A stretch of DNA of 9,442 nt from Paludibacteraceae bacterium (GTDB lineage Bacteria; Bacteroidota; Bacteroidia; Bacteroidales; Paludibacteraceae): contig JAGCIZ010000064.1 of NCBI GenBank assembly GCA_017648235.1, positions 1-9,442 on the forward strand, in the 5' to 3' direction. Shown piece after piece: positions 5,764-9,442 of this stretch. Below the pieces are notes generated by a model. It made no database searches. It was not told the origin of the DNA and saw only the letters and a program-made list of their open reading frames with translations. Made by a program: the position numbers and the translations under genes. Each line of letters begins with the position of its first letter. The first letter of the stretch is position 1.

Positions 5764-7953
5764 TTAATTTCCCATTTCAGAGAAGAATTTGATTCTAACT
5801 AAACGAATTTCTTCTTCAGTGTAATCGTCTTCTCCGAGTTCGTTTAGTGCAGATTCTATGCTATCTGTTTCGGCTTCCTCTTTGAAGTAAGTGAAAATTT
5901 CTTGTTTGACATCTTCGTCCATTATTTGGTCAAGGAAATAGTCGATGTTTATTTTTGTTCCGGAGTAAACAATTGATTCAATTTCATTTAACAGTTCATT
6001 GAATTCAATTCCTTCACGCTCAGCTAAATCGTCTAAAGCAACCCGACGGTCAATAGCTTCAATGATTGCAATTTTTAACTTGGAACGATTGGCGATAGAT
6101 CGCACTCTCATATCTTCAGGACGCTCAATGTCGTTTTCTTCAACATGTTTTTTGATTATGGCAACAAAATCTTCGCCATAACGTTTAGCTTTTCCTTCGC
6201 CTACTCCAGGTACGTTTTTAAGTTCCTCAATAGTGATAGGGTAGGTTGTTGCCATTGCTTCTAGTGATGGATCTTGGAAAATAACAAATGGGGGAAGTTT
6301 TAATTCCTTTGATTTCTTTTTTCTTAAATCCTTTAATATTGAAAAAAGAGTAGAGTCTAATGCACTAGATCCTCCTCCTCTCATAAGTGGCATTTCGTCC
6401 TCGTCTTCAGAAAATTCGTTGTTTTCGGTTATTAAAAACGATGTTGGTTTTTTGAGGTATTTTTTTCCTTCTGCGGTTACTTTTAGTAAGCCATAATTTT
6501 CTATGTTTTTTGAAATATATCCAGCAATCATTGCCTGTCGTATGATAGCGTTTAAGCTATTGCCTTCTTCTTTGTCGACTATGCCAAATGATTCGAGTTC
6601 GGATAGTTTGTAATCTTTTATTTCCGCTGTTTCTTTGCCTAGAAGGAAATCAATGATGAGTTCTTCTTTGAATTTTTCTTTAGTTTCTATTATTGCATTT
6701 AGAACTACGCAAAGTAGTTCTTTGGCTTCAATTTGTTTTTTAGGATTTAAACAGTTATCGCAATTTCCACAATTTTCTTCCATATATTCTTCTCCAAAAT
6801 AGTGTAATAAAAGTTTTCTTCTACATACTGATGATTCTGCATATGCAGCTGTTTCAAGCAAAAGTTGTTTTCCTATCTCTTGTTCTGAAACAGGTTTGCC
6901 TTGCATGAATTTTTCTAATTTTTGTAAATCTTTATTCGAGTAGTAAGTTAAGCAAATGCCTTCTCCTCCATCTCGTCCGGCTCGTCCGGTTTCTTGATAA
7001 TATCCCTCAAGACTCTTGGGAATATCGTAGTGAATTACAAACCGAACATCTGGCTTGTCAATGCCCATTCCAAATGCTATAGTGGCCACAATTACGTCTA
7101 CTTTCTCCATCAAAAATGCATCTTGATTTTCGGAGCGAATAGCCGATTCCATTCCTGCGTGATAGGGTAGAGCTGAAATGCCGTTTACTTGTAAGGTTTC
7201 AGCAAGTTCTTCAACTTTTTTTCTTGAAAGGCAATAAATAATCCCTGATTTTCCGTTATGTGTTCTTATGAACTTGATAAGGTCTTTGTCTGTATTTTTG
7301 TTTTTTGGTCGTACTTCGTAATAGAGATTTGGTCTGTTGAATGACGATTTGAAAATCGTAACATTCTCCATTGCTAAGTTTTTTTGAATGTCGTGTTGAA
7401 CCTTAGGAGTTGCTGTTGCAGTAAGGGCAATGATTGGGGCTGGACCAATTTCGTTTATTATTGGACGAATCCTTCTGTATTCTGGTCGGAAGTCGTGTCC
7501 CCATTCTGAGATACAATGTGCTTCGTCAATGGCATAAAATGAAATTTTTATTTGTCGCAAAAAATCAATATTGTCTTGTTTGGTGAGAGATTCGGGTGCT
7601 ACGTATAGCAACTTTGTTTTTCCTTCTGCAACATCTTTTTTTACCTGCGTTATTTCTGATTGCGAAAGAGAGGAATTAAGAAAATGCGCAACGTTATCAG
7701 CATCGCTAAAATTACGAATTGCATCGACTTGGTTTTTCATTAGTGCGATGAGTGGCGAAATGACAATTGCAGTTCCCTCCATAATTAGCGAAGGAAGTTG
7801 GTAGCAAAGCGATTTTCCACCACCAGTAGGCATTAGAACAAATGTATCTTTCTCTTCTAATACATTTTTGATAATAGCTTCCTGATTTCCCTTGAATGAC
7901 TCAAATCCAAAATGTTTGGTCAATTCCTCCAATAAGTTCTTTTTGCTAATCAT
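5764..7953 (-). CDS. recQ: ATP-dependent DNA helicase RecQ
   Basis: A 729-residue superfamily 2 helicase that unwinds DNA 3' to 5' in recombination and replication-fork repair. Visible parts in order: the Q motif around Gln24 (FGFESFKGNQ), Walker A MPTGGGKS (41-48), DEAH (143-146) followed by the RecQ aromatic-rich loop CISEWGHDFRPEYR (147-160), ALTATATP (176-183), motif V/VI with IAFGMGIDKPDVRFVIH and YYQETGRAGRDGG (318-330, arginine finger region), the zinc-binding cysteines Cys377, Cys395, Cys398 and Cys401, a winged-helix RQC domain (about 405-505), an acidic/glycine linker (512-531), an HRDC domain (about 533-608) and a further helical C-terminus of about 120 residues. That tail resembles the helix-turn-helix (HTH_40-like) extension known in some RecQ proteins. 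All catalytic motifs are intact. It starts at ATG 7951-7953, with a -7 box 31 nt upstream and divergent from ddl. Confidence 0.96.
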   Translation of the reverse strand: MISKKNLLEELTKHFGFESFKGNQEAIIKNVLEEKDTFVLMPTGGGKSLCYQLPSLIMEGTAIVISPLIALMKNQVDAIRNFSDADNVAHFLNSSLSQSEITQVKKDVAEGKTKLLYVAPESLTKQDNIDFLRQIKISFYAIDEAHCISEWGHDFRPEYRRIRPIINEIGPAPIIALTATATPKVQHDIQKNLAMENVTIFKSSFNRPNLYYEVRPKNKNTDKDLIKFIRTHNGKSGIIYCLSRKKVEELAETLQVNGISALPYHAGMESAIRSENQDAFLMEKVDVIVATIAFGMGIDKPDVRFVIHYDIPKSLEGYYQETGRAGRDGGEGICLTYYSNKDLQKLEKFMQGKPVSEQEIGKQLLLETAAYAESSVCRRKLLLHYFGEEYMEENCGNCDNCLNPKKQIEAKELLCVVLNAIIETKEKFKEELIIDFLLGKETAEIKDYKLSELESFGIVDKEEGNSLNAIIRQAMIAGYISKNIENYGLLKVTAEGKKYLKKPTSFLITENNEFSEDEDEMPLMRGGGSSALDSTLFSILKDLRKKKSKELKLPPFVIFQDPSLEAMATTYPITIEELKNVPGVGEGKAKRYGEDFVAIIKKHVEENDIERPEDMRVRSIANRSKLKIAIIEAIDRRVALDDLAEREGIEFNELLNEIESIVYSGTKINIDYFLDQIMDEDVKQEIFTYFKEEAETDSIESALNELGEDDYTEEEIRLVRIKFFSEMGN

Positions 7954-7983
7954 TTACTATTGAGATAATAGATTTTTGTAAAG

Positions 7984-7991
7984 CAAATTTA
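7984..7991 (-). promoter_or_regulatory. Bacteroidota -7 promoter box (TAAATTTG) for recQ
   Basis: The minus strand reads TAAATTTG, fitting TAnnTTTG, with its final G 31 nt upstream of the recQ ATG. No TTTG is apparent about 20 bp upstream, but a 16-bp palindrome (8018-8033) begins at roughly that distance. Confidence 0.45.
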
Positions 7992-8017
7992 TAAACAAAT
8001 TTTTGATACCTCCTAAT

Positions 8018-8033
8018 TTTTTTCTAGAAAAAA
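8018..8033. repeat. 16-bp perfect palindrome in the recQ/ddl divergent promoter region
   Basis: TTTTTTCTAGAAAAAA is self-complementary with no spacer, centred between 8025 and 8026. It is too compact to form an RNA hairpin, so if functional it would be a double-stranded protein-binding site. It sits 27-42 bp beyond the recQ -7 box and about 100 bp before the ddl -7 box. In A/T-rich DNA such T-run/A-run palindromes also arise by chance. Confidence 0.3.
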
Positions 8034-8132
8034 TGCTTTTTGATTTAATATTGTTCAATAAGATTTTTATTTGCCTAGTTTCGATGAGTTTTTTTTTGAG
8101 CGTTGCTTGTCGAAAAACTGCCAATAAATCAT

Positions 8133-8140
8133 TATTTTTG
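8133..8140 (+). promoter_or_regulatory. Bacteroidota -7 promoter box (TATTTTTG) for ddl
   Basis: TATTTTTG fits TAnnTTTG and ends 24 nt before the ddl ATG. A TTG at 8107-8109 lies 23 bp upstream and could serve as the -33 element, making this the most complete promoter candidate in the window. It probably drives ddl and the overlapping polyprenyl synthetase gene. Confidence 0.5.
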
Positions 8141-8163
8141 CATTTGATAAAGCTTGAAAAAAA

Positions 8164-9141
8164 ATGAAAAGAAAAGTTGCAATTGTGGCAGGAGGAGATT
8201 CTTCTGAATGGCAAGTTTCGTTGCGTAGTGCATCGGGTTTGATGAGATTTATTGGAGATGAGTACGAAAAAATCTTGGTGACAATAGTTGGAGATAATTG
8301 GCAAGTGGAATTTTCGGAAACGGAAAAATATCCCATAGATAAAAATGATTTCTCTTTTGTAAAAAATGGAGAAAAGAATAGGTTTGATTTTGCTTACATC
8401 ACAATTCATGGAACTCCGGGAGAAAATGGTATTTTGCAAGGTTATTTTGATTTGATAAAAATGCCGTATTCGTGTTGTGGCGTGATGGCGGCTTCAATTA
8501 CTTTTGATAAGTTTGCTTGCAATCAGTACTTGAAAGCATTTGGTGTGAATGTTTCAAATTCTATTTGGTTGCACAAAGGAGATGAAGTTGATGTTGAGAA
8601 GATTAAATCAGAAATAGGATTGCCTTGTTTTATAAAACCATGCGATGGCGGAAGTAGTTTTGGTGTTACAAAAGTTAAGACGGAAGATCAAATTCTTCCA
8701 GCGATTGAAAAAGCATTTGCGGAAGGAACAGCGGTGATGGTTGAGACTTTAATGACTGGAACTGAAGTTACTTGTGGAATGTATATGACCGATGAAAAAG
8801 AAGTTGTTTTCCCTATTACGGAGGTAGTTACTGAAAATGAGTTTTTTGATTATGATGCTAAATATAATGGTCAGGTAAAAGAAATAACTCCTGCTCGCAT
8901 ACCGGTAGATTGGGAGAATGAGATAAAATCTACAACAAAAAAAATCTACAAAGCATTAAATGCAAAAGGAATAATTCGTGTTGATTATATAGTTGAAGAT
9001 GGTGGGAAAGTGAATTTGCTTGAAGTGAACACAACTCCGGGAATGACGGTAACAAGTTTTATCCCTCAGCAAATAAATGCAGCAAACTTGGATATTTCAG
9101 ATGTAATGCATGATATTATTGAAAATGAATTTAAGAAATGA
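8164..9141 (+). CDS. ddl: D-alanine--D-alanine ligase
   Basis: A 325-residue ATP-grasp enzyme that joins two D-alanines using ATP in the cytoplasm, supplying the dipeptide end of the peptidoglycan precursor. The N-terminal motif AGGDSSEWQVSLRSA (9-23) carries Glu15, which binds the first D-Ala. HGTPGENG (82-89), FIKPCDGGSSFGV (156-168, with Ser164 in the catalytic triad), the omega-loop FDYDAKY (228-234, Lys233 and Tyr234), GIIRVDY (269-275, Arg272 and Asp274) and LLEVNTTPGMT (285-295, metal ligands Glu287 and Asn289) are all present. The 13-residue spacing between Asp274 and Glu287 equals that of the E. coli enzyme. Tyr234 corresponds to the Tyr that favours D-Ala over D-lactate, where depsipeptide ligases have Phe, so the product is predicted to be normal D-Ala-D-Ala. 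The stop TGA overlaps the next gene's ATG (ATGA), indicating translational coupling. Confidence 0.96.
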   Translation: MKRKVAIVAGGDSSEWQVSLRSASGLMRFIGDEYEKILVTIVGDNWQVEFSETEKYPIDKNDFSFVKNGEKNRFDFAYITIHGTPGENGILQGYFDLIKMPYSCCGVMAASITFDKFACNQYLKAFGVNVSNSIWLHKGDEVDVEKIKSEIGLPCFIKPCDGGSSFGVTKVKTEDQILPAIEKAFAEGTAVMVETLMTGTEVTCGMYMTDEKEVVFPITEVVTENEFFDYDAKYNGQVKEITPARIPVDWENEIKSTTKKIYKALNAKGIIRVDYIVEDGGKVNLLEVNTTPGMTVTSFIPQQINAANLDISDVMHDIIENEFKK

Positions 9142-9442
9142 AAACTTTTTCGGCATATATAGATATTGTTCAGCGAGAGTTGGAGAAATTAAATTGGACT
9201 AAAGAACCAAGAGGTTTGTATGAACCGATTTCTTACGTACTTTCTTTTGGAGGGAAGCGGGTACGTCCAGTTTTTACATTGATTGCAAATGATATTTTTA
9301 ATGGAAATTTAACGCAGGTTGTTCCTGCTGCATTGGCGTTGGAGGTGTTTCATAATTTTACGCTTTTGCATGATGATGTGATGGACCGTGCAGATATTAG
9401 AAGAGGAAAGCAAACTGTACACAAAAAATGGGATGAAAATAC
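9138..9442 (+). CDS. Polyprenyl synthetase (trans-isoprenyl diphosphate synthase), partial, C-terminus missing
   Basis: The first 101 codons are present and the frame is open to the right edge. The start ATG at 9138-9140 overlaps the ddl stop by 4 nt. GGKRVRP (residues 38-44) is the conserved substrate pyrophosphate-binding segment, and LLHDDVMDRADIRRG (76-90) contains the first Asp-rich motif DDxxD (Asp79, Asp80, Asp83) followed by the family's RRG. These enzymes add isopentenyl diphosphate units to an allylic diphosphate in the cytoplasm, making farnesyl, geranylgeranyl or longer chains used for quinones and other lipids. Phe74, five residues before the Asp motif, is an aromatic at a position known to limit chain length, but the second Asp-rich motif and the rest of the pocket are outside the window. 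Product length is therefore open. It is co-transcribed with ddl by position. Confidence 0.92.
   Translation, partial: MKTFSAYIDIVQRELEKLNWTKEPRGLYEPISYVLSFGGKRVRPVFTLIANDIFNGNLTQVVPAALALEVFHNFTLLHDDVMDRADIRRGKQTVHKKWDEN

Noticed and set aside
5999..6181. Short plus-strand frame opposite the recQ 3' part
   Set aside because: Antisense shadow of the RecQ HRDC and tail region; no start signals or recognisable product.
7571..7804. Short plus-strand frame opposite the recQ 5' part
   Set aside because: Antisense shadow of the RecQ helicase motifs.
8067..8336. Minus-strand frame of 89 codons over the ddl start
   Set aside because: Antisense to the conserved N-terminus of Ddl and overlapping the ddl promoter; no recognisable product.
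7957..8439. Minus-strand frame of 160 codons covering the recQ/ddl gap
   Set aside because: More than half of it is antisense to ddl and the rest covers the divergent promoter region; composition is low-complexity Phe/Ile/Lys/Ser with no domain.
1..9442. Mobile elements, defence islands, CRISPR, tRNA or rRNA genes
   Set aside because: Both strands were read for transposase, phage, nuclease or toxin-antitoxin genes, direct-repeat arrays and tRNA-like cloverleaf sequences; none was seen.

Overview
The window looks like an ordinary chromosomal segment of a Bacteroidota bacterium, most likely Bacteroidales. Four things point there: the DNA is AT-rich; it encodes a short (288-residue) primary sigma factor of the Bacteroidota type, starting MRQLKITKS; upstream of several genes there are boxes matching TAnnTTTG, the -7 element read by that sigma factor; and Shine-Dalgarno sequences are weak or absent. 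I see no mobile element, CRISPR array, tRNA, rRNA or phage gene.

Layout from left to right. (1) Positions 1-343, minus strand: the N-terminal 114 codons of a family 2 glycosyltransferase of the dolichyl/polyprenyl-phosphate mannosyltransferase type, cut by the window edge. (2) A divergent 198-bp gap carries one -7 box for each direction. (3) Positions 542-3346, plus strand: a tightly packed set of three genes (gaps of 5 and 4 bp) encoding a nitroreductase-like flavoprotein with a predicted signal peptide, a K+/H+ antiporter of the NhaP2/CPA1 type, and the PLP-homeostasis protein YggS. (4) Positions 3351-4721, minus strand: a MATE-family transporter, convergent with yggS with only 4 bp between the stop codons. 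(5) Positions 4773-5639, minus strand: the primary sigma factor, with an intrinsic terminator between it and the MATE gene. (6) Positions 5764-7953, minus strand: a RecQ helicase with its own strong terminator. (7) A divergent 210-bp gap holds the recQ and ddl promoter boxes and a 16-bp palindrome. (8) Positions 8164-9442, plus strand: D-alanine--D-alanine ligase, overlapping by 4 nt (ATGA) with a polyprenyl synthetase that runs off the right edge.

Most genes are core housekeeping: transcription initiation (sigma), recombination and repair (RecQ), cell-wall precursor synthesis (Ddl), isoprenoid synthesis (polyprenyl synthetase), B6 homeostasis (YggS) and ion or drug transport (NhaP2, MATE). 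They do not form one pathway. The only pairing with a clear shared theme is ddl plus polyprenyl synthetase, which could serve peptidoglycan precursors and isoprenoid carriers, although the product of the second enzyme is not settled here.

I did not find an undescribed system. The points most worth a second look are the uniform distance of TAnnTTTG boxes from start codons at five units, the MATE start lying directly behind the sigma-gene terminator with an imperfect -7 box inside the hairpin, an Asn in place of the usual TM1 Asp in the MATE protein, and a flavin-type nitroreductase that appears to be exported.
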